Assembly: GCA_905147135.1 (NCBI GenBank)
Contig: LR990045.1
Location: forward strand, 16,344,173 to 16,408,172
Direction of reading: 5' to 3'
Source of the DNA: Blastobasis lacticolella
Lineage: Eukaryota; Arthropoda; Insecta; Lepidoptera; Blastobasidae
Length of the DNA stretch: 64,000 nucleotides
Shown here: positions 34,973-47,800 of the stretch, one piece after another
Position numbering within the stretch: the stretch's first letter is position 1
How the letters are laid out: the number at the start of each line of letters is the position of its first letter
The notes under the pieces: generated by a model
Seen by the model: only the letters and a program-made list of their open reading frames with translations
Databases searched by the model: none
Told to the model about the DNA's origin: nothing
Made by a program: the position numbers and the translations under genes

Positions 34973-36270
34973 GTTTTTAGGGTTACGTACCTCAAAAGAA
35001 AAAACCGGCCAAGACGTATCGGGCCACATGCAGTGTAGGGTCCCGTATTTGAATGTCAATATGCATGTGTAAAAGCGAGCTTTTTGATACTATAAAAACA
35101 TTGCAAAGTTATAAATGCACTTTTATACTATTTATATGAAATATTTGTTAAACCAACTATCTACACTTTATAAGTTGGTTGACTAGTTCTTTTGTGATAT
35201 AATTGCTACAGTATTCGGATTTTGTACTTTCCGTCGACTTCAAAGGTCAACCGTGTTCCGTTTTTTCTTTTGAGTTAAGGAACCCTAAAAAACCCTTGTA
35301 GGATCACTTTGCTGTCCACCCGTCTATCGGTTTGTCCATTCCCTTTTTCTCAGCAACGCGTGGAGGTATCAAGCTGAAATTAATGCCAAATACTCTGCAA
35401 TCTTTTGGATCAGATAAATACATCAAACAAAGGTCAAAGGTCTTCAGCCCGGTGGCATCCTTGGCGGCCTGGCAATTTTACTTAATTATACCGGATTAAA
35501 ATATTTTAATTTATTCTCCTAATTGTGTTCCCGCATTTTCGCGCTGTCGCGTATTGTACCTATCTACAGACCTCCCCGTCCGCGACATAACATATCATTT
35601 TTAAAGTATACGCCGCCCGAATTTCGCCGTCGCGTAGGTACTGTACCTACATACGTACCTTCCCGCCCGCGACAGAAAATATCATTTTTAAAGTGAACAA
35701 AGCCCGCAATTCCTCGACACGTAGGTAGAAACGGTATAACATATAACTACAAGGATATTGTTTGTCAATTACTTATGTTAATAATATAATGTTTTCCTTG
35801 TGTTGTGGCAATAGAATGCTTTCCTTGTGTTGCGGCCCGCCTAACTAAAATCAAAATATTCATGGCCCTTGAGATCAAAAAAGTGGAAGACCCCTGATCT
35901 AAGTCGACACAATCAAATAGTACGAATATTTATGCTTCGTTTTTGCCGCTTATTTTGACGCTCGCAAGGGTATCACAATACTTCCTAATGACCCTAGAGT
36001 AATGAAATTTGGCAAGAAGCAAAGCCAAATAAAGGAAAAAGGCCGAAAACCGTATATTTTTGGTGAATACACAAAAGAAAAAAAATTACAACAAACTTAT
36101 AAAGTAGATATACCTAGTTGGATTAGCAAATATTTCCTACAAGTTGCATATCAGCTAGGTACAATTATAACTTTGTAATTTGTTTATAGTACCAAAAAGC
36201 CATATTGATAGGCAACTACGGAACCCTATACTGCACATGGCACGACACGTCTTAGGCAGTTTTTCCTTTT
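34973..36270. repeat. Interspersed repeat F, rearranged copy
   Basis: 34973-35060 is one end (AACCGGCCAAGACGTATCGG). 35235-35410 is the left arm on plus (TTCCGTTTTTTCTTTTGAG, GGATCACTTTGCTGTCC), and 35930-36270 is the right arm, ending CAACTACGGAACCC..ACACGTCTTAGGC. Between the arms, 35415-35925 holds unrelated DNA including two copies of an 88-bp unit (CATTTTTAAAGT anchor near 35595 and 35684). Confidence 0.7.
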
Positions 36271-37300
36271 TTACGATCCCCACGTGCTCCGTGCTTCGGA
36301 AAGCACGACGCTGGCAGGCCTATTGTGGTTATTGAAGTGTTAAAAAAACTGGGTAGGAAACTAGTTTGTCTGCCTCTACGACTCTAAGACTAAAGATGAA
36401 ATGACGCGCCCCACTACTTAATTAGTTGATTTCGATGTGTGATTACAAATATTAATAACCAATCGAATCTTGTACGATACCAGTAAGTGGAAGGGGGTGG
36501 TGCTACAGGTATACTACTCTGCTAGATACCACATGGTCATTATATGAGTTTCGACCAAGACTGTTTCAACACAAAACCATAGCTACATCTTTAGTATAAA
36601 GGTGAAACTGTAGAATAAAGGTGAAAGCCGGAAAACATCCATTCACTGAGGGGAATAAAATAGGCCTACGTAACCATTTTTGTTTTTGAGCGAATAAATG
36701 AATGAAAACCATTATAAAACGGTTATATTTATTTATTCGCTCAAGTTCACGACAAAATAACTCCTTTGACAACTTGAGTGTTCACCTGACAGCCTCCATT
36801 AATGGGTACAGTTTTAATCAAAGTTCAAAAGAGGTTAAAAGTAACAAGAAACCCTGGAAATACTTAAACAGTTATTCGACGTAACAACCACTTCAAAGCA
36901 CCTACCTGATTTCTGTGGCTTTCGATTAATTTCGTATGAAATTTCCAACCCTATTATTTTATTTTTAGATGTGGGGTGTACCGCAGAGCAGAAACACGTC
37001 TTTCAAACCCACAATTCATAAAGATCGGCTAGGTTTTTATGTCATGGGCTAGATCTAGGAGCTTTACGTTATACAGCCTTATGGTTAAGGGGTCCGTCTC
37101 GGAAGCGAGAGGTTTTTTATGCTACTCAGTGACAAACGAGCAGACGAGGTAACTGTCGCCTATAACATCTACTATTATATAAACATAATATTAGTAACAA
37201 AAATGAAGAACTGCATGAGGACATGCCTGTAATATCGCTGGCTACCTTATCCTTTAAACTCGAACACAACAATGCAAGGATTGTTCCTTGGCGGCAGAAA
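36271..37300. other. Intronic DNA without recognised genes
   Basis: Short open frames only. 36670-36740 holds a short inverted phrase (GAGCGAATAAATGAATG / TATTTATTTATTCGCTC). Confidence 0.35.
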
Positions 37301-37307
37301 TAGATAA

Positions 37308-37370
37308 GGCTCACCCATAGAAAAAATATTTACTAACATTAGTAAATATTTTCTCTATGGGCTCACCCAT
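37308..37370. repeat. Perfect-looking hairpin between direct repeats
   Basis: Arms of 23 bases (37314-37336 and 37339-37361; CCCATAG..TTTACTAA inverted) around a 2-base loop. GGCTCACCCAT stands at 37308-37318 and again at 37360-37370. Confidence 0.88.
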
Positions 37371-37424
37371 GCCGACCGAATTCGCTCCCCAGTGCCGCCA
37401 TTACCAATGTAGTTTTTTGTAGTT

Positions 37425-37575
37425 ATGCATATAAGTACATTAGTTGAACATTAACCGATGCTTTTACGGTGAGGGAAAACATCGTGGTGATCCCTGAACA
37501 TTTAGGCGATGGCATTTGCTCCACTGTAATTACTCGATATGCCAAATCCTGGGTCATGTTCAAGGCGGATAAAAG
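37425..37575 (+). mobile_element. SINE-A fragment (middle part)
   Basis: AACCGATGCTTTTACGGTGA..GAGGGAAAACATCG and the CTCCACTGTAATTACTCGAT stretch match SINE-A. Head and tail are lost. Confidence 0.75.
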
Positions 37576-37877
37576 CAGCCTAGGCGTCTTCGGCCGGCAC
37601 TTAGGTATTAACTGCCATGTAAACGGAGATAGCGCCAAAATGGCGGTACGTAAAAAGTAAAAGAATTAGAACTTTATGCAAAGTCTGGGGTTCGCCATAT
37701 TAGAAAAAAAATCTCAAGGTGTGTGGCAGCCGCCGATATGCCGTTGAAGAATTGCCGTTCGTTTATATGTGCTCCTTACACTGACGTGCTTTCACCGACT
37801 TGAAATATGAATTCGTTATTTTATATTACATACTGTATACCGATGCGGATCTCACCGCCATCGCAGGAGCCCAAGCA

Positions 37878-38075
37878 ATTTTTTAAATTGTTTGTTTGAT
37901 TATCCAGGCATTTGACTGCCATCTCACCAGGTGGTAAGTGACGATGCGGTCGAAGATGGAGCATGCCTGTCTAGGAACAGCTCGTGGTCCCCCTGCTGAC
38001 AGACGGACAAGGCACTTTACCCTTACCTTACCTAACCCTTTGGGTTGTGCGGGTCAAATGGCAGTCGATATACGT
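37878..38075. repeat. Decayed LINE/SINE tail
   Basis: CATTTGACTGCCATCTCACC..GGTGGTAAGTGACGATGCGG is a phrase I associate with LINE 3' ends in moths. CAAATGGCAGTCGATA at 38055 inverts its start. Borders are unclear. Confidence 0.45.
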
Positions 38076-38596
38076 AAAGGCAAATCACAAATTTTTCATT
38101 AAATATTCTCATAGGAAACCGCTGTCAGTAAAACTAAAAGCGCTTTCGTAGTAGAAGAGCGGACTGGCAGATTTACACCCGTATTCAGAAACGAAACTCT
38201 CATAGTGCGCGAGCGAACGCACAACGAGCGGCACTAGGCGTCCAACAAAATAAACGCATAGCTATGGGGTCGTCATTAATGACGCGAGACTCGAAGAAAT
38301 AACCAATTATCACAATGGGGTGTAATGAGATATCGTATTATATATGTGTATTTATTTCCTTGTTGAACGCACGATTTCAAAACCACTGAAGCTCATTTAT
38401 TATTTTATAATTTCGCGAAATTACTCAAATTACATACAGGTAGTACTAGCTTGAGACAGGTAGTACAAAACCTCATCACGTATCAGGATCTCCCAGGGGG
38501 GAGAGGGGGAGGGGAGTCTACAAAGTTGCTAAAAACATCACGTGATTAATGGACGACCTCTAGGGTAACAAGCAAAATTTACCAATAATAGAGCCG

Positions 38597-38961
38597 TGTT
38601 ATGTTATCACCACGCCATTCACCCTCTTGACTCTAGAAGCCAAATGAAGATAACGACCGATTAGTATTTAACACATTGGTTTTACTTTTTAATCTATGTT
38701 CTGTTGTTTATTCTTCTCAAGCAATTATTGTTTGTAGGCATCATTTGTATTTGTATCTCACTAGCAGTACTTTGTATTTACGTTCCCTAGCTAATTATTT
38801 GTACATCATTTGGTCATTGTTTTAGTATATAAACTGGTCAGAATACCACAGCAATTGAATCCAATTCCGTCAATCGTACGTAACGGTCCTCAAGATCCTA
38901 AATCTAGTAAGCAATTAAATTATTTCTAGTATAAACAAGTGATTGTCATTTCCGCCTAACA
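38597..38961 (+). repeat. Complete 365-bp solo LTR
   Basis: Starts TGTTATGTTATCACC and ends CCGCCTAACA, i.e. TG..CA, flanked by GCCG at 38593-38596 and 38962-38965. TATA-like GTATATAAACTGG lies at 38826-38838. The same LTR, broken, frames 6192-13351. No internal region is present, so recombination between LTRs removed it. Confidence 0.92.
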
Positions 38962-39770
38962 GCCGTTGATATTGAATGCAGAGCACTGGGAGAACGCATA
39001 GTGAGGCTACTTTACTTGATTGTAAATACGAGTGTTACCCCCATTCGCTGAACCGGGATTTACCGCTAAGATGAGAAGTGGGATTTTACAGAGGCTAAGC
39101 CATAGAGTCAACATTCTGGCAACATATTACGCCATTAAAAGGGACTCAAAGAATTTCTGACAAAGACAAACAAAACAATGAAAGCACATGGGTAAAATTA
39201 TGCAAACAATGGTCTTGTATGTTGGTAGTTTTGGACGGACAACAGCGTTGGGACCCCCCTTGTAAGAAAGCATAAAAAATAGAATGGACGAATAGACCAT
39301 GTGGCACCCAGATTGGTCGCTCGCTGTTGAAGTAGAAAGTTCCTTTGCTAGCAACGACGATCGCGCGAAGCGATTTATTTATCTAGGTACTTATTTATTA
39401 AAAGAAATTTATTTAGATACTTCTTTATGAATATATTTACAAATGTTGCAACGGCGTACTTAAAGCTAAACTAATCAATCGAAAGTAAACCAGGAAAAAG
39501 AGATCCAAAGGTGTAGATTGCTAAATAAAAAAGTACATAAACACTGTTATCATTAAAATATATCTATGATCCGAATTTGTCAATTTAAAAAAAAGTCAGA
39601 TCAATGTGAGTAGTCTGTTCAGCCGCTACTATGAAACAACAAAAAAAAGCGCCACGCGGCGTCTACGTACAGTCAAATGAACCATCGCCACTTCTGCGTT
39701 TCCGTTTGGTTTAGCTCATATTAAAACAATTTGGTGTCTGTCGAAAACGATATATCGTGAATTTTATAAA

Positions 39771-40100
39771 TAATCATCTTGGCGTTAATGTCTCGGTTGT
39801 GCTCTCGAGCAAGGGGGCCCGAGGTCCGTCCAGGATCCAGGATTTGGCAATCAGGTAATTACAGTGGAGCGACTACCATCTGACCTCCGTGACCCTGCTA
39901 CCAGGGGAACCTGACCAGATTGGATCATGGTTACAAATTCAGTTGTCTGAATTTGCAGATTTCATAATTATGTTTTCCCTCACGAATCAAATAATGTTCA
40001 TAACTCAGAAAAGAGTAATTGGTACATGGCTGCAGCGGGATTCGAACCCGATACCTCTCGTTTACGAGTCGGATACTCAACCGCTCGGCCACCGACGCTC
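39771..40100 (-). mobile_element. SINE-A copy, full length
   Basis: Minus-strand head with B-box GGTTCGAATCCC near 40040 and A-box near 40085; tail at 39771-39795. A short middle deletion near 39985 removes part of the body seen in 22484-22820. Confidence 0.92.
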
Positions 40101-40922
40101 CTCGTGTCGTGAGTTTATAACCACCCCATTTAGTCAGTCGTAATAAATAAGTTTGGTCTTACATAATAGAACAGAATTTATTGTTAACTTAGACACAGCA
40201 ACTTCATAACAAAAGAAAATTTAAATCTTCAATTCGCTCAATTTTATTTAAATGGGTAACTAAACAGAACTGGGTAAGTAAGTAGAGAGAATTGCTTGAT
40301 TGCTAGAAATTGTAACGGCACCGATCATTGTTTGACGACGAGCTTAGAGCTAAGTAAATTAGATAAACGAATTTTGGGTTAAAATGTCGGTAGGTACCTT
40401 AAGCATTTAAAATTCGATTTAGGGCCGATTGTTCAATCCTCAGATAAAATGTCTGTTAACTACTCAGCGAATAAAATTATTAGGCTGTTTATCGGTCTGT
40501 TAATCAGTTGTTATTTTTCAATAATGATTTATCTCATGGATAAGTATCTGACCGAATATTTCAATTCTGCCAACATTAAATCAATACGAACTTCAGAGAG
40601 GTGAAACAAAAATATCGCTTACACAATTGTTAGAGCAGGATAGACTAACGAAGCTATCAGTTGTAGTTTACATTTATTTTATTTGTTGTTTGGTTGGATT
40701 GAGGGTTTATATTTTAGTGATTTAAAACACGGTGATTACCTTCTATTGCAATTTATCGCAAAAGAAAATTAAAAAAGAGAGCGATCTGCAAGTTTCACAA
40801 CTGCCGAGACAAATTTCAGTCAGTTCAGTCGCATATTCTTTCTTTACTGTGACGTGGATTTATATACTCGTATTCATATATTATGGGCGTCTTCTTTGAT
40901 TGCTAGGTCATCAAGGCTGTCG
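40101..40922. other. Intronic DNA
   Basis: No gene or repeat recognised. TTCAGTCAGTTCAGTCGCAT near 40815 resembles an initiator but lacks a TATA box at the right distance. Confidence 0.35.
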
Positions 40923-42030
40923 AAAATATGCATATTATATACCTACTTCGTTCAAAAACTGCAAAATATAACCTCAAACCAACTGATTTATCAACACGCT
41001 ATCTGTCGCCGACGCAACTTGCGTCGCCGACGCTTGGTATAATCCGCGCCTTAGACTTACAATTGTACCACACATTAGTATTCTATCTGTTTTGTTTGAA
41101 TTCCACCTTTGTGTGAGTATCTTATTTCAATTCTTATAAGTTTTTGCCATTGTATTTGTTTCCTTTATTTTCAGTTATTGTCTACCTTATATCTAAGGAA
41201 TAGCATTTGGCTATGATCCTTTCGGGAAACTACCATAAGACGCCCCAAACATCCCTTCCTTCATCTATTAGTTCACACAAAGGTTACATAATTTCGTTGA
41301 TAATCAAAGGAACTAACATAACGCCTTTGTGGGAACCTGGAATCTGAAAAAGGTACTACAGATCTCCAGGCTCCCCCCCACAGACGAGATCAATATAACA
41401 GAAAAAGATAAAAAATAAAGTGTGAATGTATATGAGACGTATACAAGTGAGTGTGTATGTGTGTGCATGTGCGCAAGCGCGCGCGCATGTGTGCTTGTGT
41501 GTGTGTGTTTGCACTATTTACTTATTAATTTATGATATTACTGTTAGAAGGCATTCGGTGTCATTATAATTTAATGATTGCAGCCATTGTGATACTCGTT
41601 GCTTTACCTGATAACATGATGATGATTCAATATGTACAAATGAACATCTAAGTTTAGTTTCGAGACGAGAAGATGGGAGCGCCTCACAGCGGCGCCCCTC
41701 CTTTGCCCCTCCTTCCTCTCTACGGCGCATAATTTGGAAACCCTTGTGCTTCTATTATTTTTTTAGCAAACATTTTCAAGCCTCCACCTCGGGATTTATC
41801 ATCGGTAAATTAACCTCGTGTGCGTTATTCCGAGAGTCCATAGCAAAATAACCAACCGCGCTGTGCGGAGTCTGCGGGCGCACTGAGAAACGTCCCTTGT
41901 GCTCCCTGCCCGCGCCCCGCGTTCAGCCTCGAAACGTCACATAAAAATATGCTATTATTTACCTACTTCCTTCAAAATCTGCAAAATATAACCTCAAACC
42001 AACTGATCTATCAAGACGCTATCTGTCGAA
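40923..42030. repeat. 86-bp direct repeats about 1 kb apart enclosing repeat D copy 2
   Basis: AAAATATGCATATTATATAC..CAAACCAACTGATTTATCAA at 40923-41010 recurs at 41944-42030 with few differences. Between them are a GT-rich stretch (41430-41515) and the second copy of repeat D (41618-41945). Could be the ends of a larger element or a local duplication. Confidence 0.7.
41430..41515. repeat. Alternating GT/GC microsatellite
   Basis: Long alternating purine-pyrimidine run (GTGTATGTGTGTGCATGTGC, AAGCGCGCGCGCATGTGTGC). The composition favours left-handed DNA under torsion. Confidence 0.85.
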
Positions 42031-42409
42031 TAACGGCTATCTGGCGCTCAAAGAGGCAGATAGATTTATTCCCCAGATAAAAATTTTATTCGACAAATAA
42101 CTGTTAACTGACAGTTGAAAAATTAAAAAACTATCCGTCGAATAAACGATGAATAAATTTTGTTAAGAAACATCCGGTGTGGGTGGGAGTAACAAAAGGA
42201 AACTTTTGCAATATTTGCAAATTCTAGTACCTACCTATGGAAGTTAATGGGTATCACAAAGGAATTTAGATTCCTATTATAGCAATGTTACAATGACTAT
42301 CTTTCGGGACAAAATCTTTCGAGACAACTGGGTACAATGGGAATGGAGTTAAAATCAGAGGTCCGAAATAGGACGGTATTGAAAAAGACTTCTACATACT
42401 CCGCGGTCC

Positions 42410-42625
42410 GGCTCTGTTTGTCATTGGCGGGCACTCACCGGCTCTGTCTGGTATTGTCTGACATGGTCCGGCTGTTGTCGGCGTGGGGTGGATGTGCTCT
42501 GGTCCTGGGGTGACCAACATGTCACTGTGTGTTTCCTTCCTACTTTCCTACCCCCTCCTCTTTGACGATTGAATGAGATATGTAATGTCCTACTCGATAA
42601 ATAATTATGAATTTTTGAATTTTAC
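42410..42625 (+). mobile_element. LINE 3' UTR-like repeat E, copy 2
   Basis: Matches 26735-26930: CACTGTGTGTTTCCTTCCTA core and a terminal ATTTTTGAATTTT tail. The middle differs by an insertion with repeated CGGCTCTGTYTG units. Confidence 0.7.
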
Positions 42626-43069
42626 TAATTCCGAGCGTGAACTTGGTAGGTTGCATGGTACTTTTTTTTATTTGCCACTTATTCCGTAAAAATACCTAAG
42701 TACTCTTCTAGCCTTAATCTGAATTTTTTACTAATCTTGTAATACGAATATTTAATGACTTGAAACTTAACAAAGCAAAAACGTTGTTTGTGTTACTAAT
42801 GAATTGGCTCTGCTCAAGACCGAAAAACTTTTTACATTGTAAGAATAAAGGACTGTTTATTTATTTTCGAATGAGTAATCAGTGCAATTCGACACGGTGA
42901 TAATATTATGCCGCGTAATACGGCGGCTCGATATATTATTCGAAAATACAATAAGATAACTTAGCGTTTTCTCTCTAGTCTTGATATTTTTGATAATGTT
43001 TAGAAAATAAAACGCATTTAGTTTCGATACAAACAAATAAAAGGGTTAGAATGTTTTTGAGTAACTTTA

Positions 43070-43285
43070 CTTTTTTAGGGTTCCGTAGCAATCCAAGAAA
43101 CTTTTAAAGTTAGAAACATTCGCCTGTATGCGGCTTATCTAAAAAACTGACCCCCCACCCCTCTAACAGCCTCTAATATAATAGTATATATTATGAAGTG
43201 AAAAGAAATTCTATCTATTTTATAAATTGATACAACTATATACTATAATATATATGACAGGCAACTACGGAACCCTTCAATCGCT
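43070..43285 (+). repeat. Interspersed repeat F, internally deleted copy
   Basis: Left end TTTAGGGTTCCGTAGCA and right end GACAGGCAACTACGGAACCC are only about 200 bases apart, with AT-rich DNA between. Confidence 0.65.
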
Positions 43286-43355
43286 CGGCCAATCTTGAGA
43301 CATTGCATAGCGATTTTATAAAGGACAATATTACAAAGAGACACTTTCCCGTGGT

Positions 43356-43459
43356 AAAATCTCCTAGCGTGCAGCATAACTGAGTAATTCCACTTTAAAG
43401 TTTCTATATAGGTATTTCAGAAGCCAATTTCTCGCTTAAACGGCACGCTAGGAGATTTT
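43356..43459. repeat. Perfect 17-bp inverted repeat
   Basis: AAAATCTCCTAGCGTGC at 43356-43372 is inverted exactly at 43443-43459; the loop is 70 bases of AT-rich DNA. Confidence 0.9.
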
Positions 43460-44470
43460 ATAATGTGAAGAACCTATTTGTTTGTATTAATGTTCTCTGT
43501 CGAATTGCAATGTCATAATATTGGACGCAAGAATAAAATAATTATAGGTATAGTAGTTTGGATATCCCCGGTGTTGCTATCTTTTATACTTTTAATTCTA
43601 ATATCAATTGATTTGCAATAGATATTGGTAATTATTCCAACTTAATTCTATTTCCAACATACCTATATCTCGGGTTATGTCCTTATTTTCTTTATTTAAA
43701 GCCTTTTATATCAAATATTATTACTGAATAATATCTTTTTTATATGATAGACTAGCTCGGCAATAGACCGCCATCAGCTCACCTATAAAGCCTTTAAACT
43801 GGTTTTATTACTTTATCACCCGGCTTCTAAGCCCTTAACCTGATGGAAGAAACCAATTTGATAGGTTTAATTTAAACCCATTTAAAATTATTATGTAAAT
43901 TATAAGCAAACTTCTCAATTTTGCTCGACTTACGAACTGAGACTTCATTTAGTTTAAATCCCATTTAAATTATATGTAAATTATCGATAAACTCGGTCTC
44001 TAGAGACTTGACGTAAAGGGGAGGAAGGCTATTTATGAGTAGGTACATATCTATACATAAGAAGATTTTATATTTAGAGCTTTGATTAAATACCTGTCTA
44101 GATGGAGTATTGCGCTGCAATCACAACAAATATGACAGGACAGGTTTGAAGCGCTTGTGTGCGTATTACGCACGTATGTGTAGTTACTATTGTTTGACAC
44201 ATATTTGACAAGTATTTTACTCATAAATGTAGGGGAAAAATGTGTTTTGATTTGGAGATGTGACGTGAATACATAAACGTCATACCTGCATCGATGAACG
44301 GTACAATCGTACGTATAATCCGCGTTATGAAAGAAGAGACTTGTCAAATAGCAGTAGAGGGGATTTCGCGCAGGTAATCGTCTACTGCGCAAGTCGAACC
44401 ACGTGACCCGCCAAGTATCTTCTTACATGACACTAGTTATAACAGTCGCACATCTACCATAAAAAAATAA
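43460..44470. other. Intronic DNA with a doubtful 113-codon frame
   Basis: The minus-strand frame at 44051-44392 has no domain, signal or splice context, and its composition (Cys, Tyr, His mix) looks accidental. Around 43840-43990 the phrase TTTAAACCCATTTAAA recurs with small changes. Confidence 0.35.
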
Positions 44471-44788
44471 CCATCTCTTCATTAATGTCCCGGTTGCGCT
44501 CTCGCGCTCTAGGGTCCGTGGTTCGCCTTGACCATGATCCTGCTTGTGTTTTGGCAGATCGGATAATTACAGTGGAACGTCTGCCACCTCATCTCTGTGA
44601 CCTTGATAACAGGGAAACCTGACTAGATTGGATTATGATAACACATTCATTCGCCTGAATGTGCAGGCTTACTCACCGTAAGAGAGTCGGTTAGTATTTA
44701 AATTACTCAAAAATGGCGGTAGTGGGATTCGAACCCGGTACCTCTCGCTTACGAGTAGGATACATAAACCACTAGGCCACTGATGCTA
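44471..44788 (-). mobile_element. SINE-A copy, full length
   Basis: Minus-strand head with B-box GGTTCGAATCCC near 44730 and tail near 44480-44500 (CATTAATGTCCCGGTTGCGC read on plus). Confidence 0.9.
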
Positions 44789-44861
44789 ATCTACCATACA
44801 AAACTAAAAAGTTGCTGTGGGTGACCTGCGTTTTCTATCTCCTTAGGTGGCGGCTTGGATT

Positions 44862-47800
44862 ATTTTTTTTACAGTACGAGGTGGTAAATAATTTATTGAT
44901 AAAATAATTTACATTTATAATAACAATATACACCTAAAATACCAAAAATATATACAGTAATACATATAAAATATACTAAACTAAACCCTTATAAGATATA
45001 AATATTTTATTAACTAACTAAACTAAATTAAAAAAGATGTAAAAAACCAGGGCCACGCGGTAAGGTGCCCATCATGGCGGCGGCATTCCCGCGCTGGATG
45101 GCGATACTTAACCGCTGCGCGAGAAAGCTGCCGGCACGTGAGTCACCCGTCGCCTCCCTGAGCCGCTTACCAAGCTCCATGAAGAGCGAGTGTGCGCCCG
45201 GGCCCCACGGACCCAGTGTCTCGACACCAAATGCGACAAAGTCGTATTGGGCGCCGAGACAACTGTACTTGCCTACCTTCGAGCGCTCTCGTATCTCAGC
45301 CGCCGCGCCGGCCCGTTTAGCGGTTGCCGGAAGATAGGTCGCAGCTAGTGTGTCGGCGCACGTGGCGTCCCACACCAGCGGGCGACCCATCCTCCATGGT
45401 ATCATAGACATCCCGTCAGGTCTCTTGCCATCGTCCCGTGCAATGTGTTGAGGTTCCAGGATTGCGGGGACGTTGGCGCTGACGAGAGACCGTCGCAGGA
45501 TGTCATTGATCGCGGCGTGACGGGAGAGGCGGCCAGCGCTCGAAGAACAGGCAAGCCCATGGTGACCGAGGCGGTCAACACTCGCTCCACAAGAAGCACA
45601 ACTATGCTCGATACAAACCTCGGCTCCCAGCCGGAGACCGATGGCGAGACGGAGAGTGGTCGGGTCGATGAAAGTGCCGGTGTTGGGGGATGGGTAAGCG
45701 TGGAGCCAGTGCCCGGATTCTGGTCTGGCAACTGCTTCCAGCCTGGCGCGGTCTTTTAAAGATGGTGAGATATTAAGAAGGGTGTCTAATATGACTTGAG
45801 AAGAAATGTTGTCCCAGGCCTTTTGAATTTTGGGCGTGGGAGGAAAATTTGGGCTCGGTCCAGCTAGCCAGGCAGTTTCAGCCTCCGCCAAGCACGCGAC
45901 CTCACAGTTTGTAGCCGCGGGGGCTTTAAGAATATTACCTGTGAGGTCGGACGAGCTATAGATAGAGGACAGAAATGCCGGCAGTGCTACACTAGAGATT
46001 TTGCGGGTTCCCAGGCCGCCATACCTAATTGGCAGGGAGGCCTGGGTCCATGCCTGCTCACTGAGTCTGATATTTGTGATGGATTCAATTTGGAATTTTA
46101 TTACATTATCTAAGTGTTGGATTAGTACAGGGAATTTCCACACTGGGCAGCAGCGGAGCAGGTAAGTAAATTTAGGAACGAAAAGACAAAACTTCAGTAT
46201 GAAGAGGGCAGAATGGCTGCTAATTTTAAGGAGGCGGTCCGAAAATTCATTAAATTTAGAAATCGAACTTGTTAGTAGCGGTGGAATGGCCTCGTCGAAA
46301 ATAGGGGAGCCAAGAAGGCTCAGACTGTCTTTTGTGAGTATTTTTATGTTTGGGGCTACGCTATTAAAATTTTGGATTATGGATTTTGTCAAGGTTGTGT
46401 CTATTTTTTCAGAAATGAAGAGTTCACATTTATTAAAATTTAGTTCCAAACCAATGAGGTCAAAATTGTGTTTTACCATTTCTAAATCAGTTAGGACAGT
46501 CTGAGCATCTCCAGCTATGGTACCGTCGTCCAGGTACCATACATTTAATTTTGATTTGACACTGTGGATTATCGAATTAATGGCCAAACTGAAGATCGCT
46601 GGACCGAGTGGATCACCCTGCTGACACCCCACGGCCGAAAGAATTTCATTATTTTTGTGCAATAATTTTGAAGGACAGTGATAACACTGTAGCATAAAAT
46701 TATAAATCTCCGGAACATGCAGTTTAATTTTATTCAGGAGGGTGTCCCTGTTTACCGAATTAAAAGCATTTTTTACATCTAATTTAAGTATCACCTCGCA
46801 CAGATCGTCTTGCGTGAAGGTGCGTACGGCGTGGACCGTTGCCTCGCAGCCTCCGCGGGTTCCGAAGCCAACCTGTACGGGTTCGAAAAGAGACTGGAAT
46901 TTAGAACGAGTTAGCCGAACACAAATTTTGGCAGCCAATCGCCGCAGGGTGAAACCTACAGCGATCGGACGTACGCCTCCGTCTTTCTTAGTCAGGGCTA
47001 TTAAATTAGCCCCGTATAGGATCGGTGTCACTTCCTGGCACACATTCCCCTCTAGCATGACATTCACCAGCCCGGTTAGGGCTGAGATGACGTGGTCGCC
47101 GGCCATGCCCACACCGTGGCTGGTGAGGTCCTTGAGGTGTTGAGGGGAGATGCCATCCAGACCGGACGCCGAACCTGTCGGGAAGGTGGCGATGGCGGCA
47201 ACAACATCTTCCTCTTTGGCGCGGAGACATGTTGCGATGTCAGATGGGGGGTCTACAAAAGGGGGGCAGGAAGGGCCTGGGGGGTGTTTGGATTGTAGTG
47301 CGGTGGCGGTCTCCGGTGAGTCGGGTGCAATGGTATCATTTGAAAAAAGTAGCCGAGCGGCGCCTTTTAAATCTCCGTCTTGCACTTTCTCTTCTACTTT
47401 AGAAAATATGTCATTATGACGTCTGCTATGCTGAGGCCTTCGAGGCGCCGCTTGGGGTGATTGTGTGTCTGGAGAAGTGTTGTTTTTTATTTGCTGTGTG
47501 AGGGAGGTCTTATTCTCAAGTGAGGTGTGTAGAGTTTTGTATGAAAAGGTGAGGAGGTCATGCCAGGACACGAGATTGTTGTCGCGTGTGCATCTTTTGA
47601 TGCACTCGGCTAGAGCGGAAGCTACACAGGATCGGGCACCACGAGGTATGCGTTTCACTATGGCTGTAGAACTTTTTAACTGGCTAAGGAGTAAGTGTAA
47701 GGGGGTAGATGTGTTTGTGAGTGGTGTGTTGTTGTTCTGGGAGTCGTGGCTTTGGCTACAAGGTGAGCATAGAAGGATGCGCGCGTGATGAACTCGCGAT

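Noticed and set aside
40800..40830. Second core promoter at TTCAGTCAGTTCAGTCGCAT
   Set aside because: Initiator-like but no TATA or downstream element at a proper distance and no exon follows.
45065..47788. Plus-strand open frames across the retrotransposon
   Set aside because: They are antisense shadows of the 944-codon minus-strand protein with its RT and nuclease motifs.
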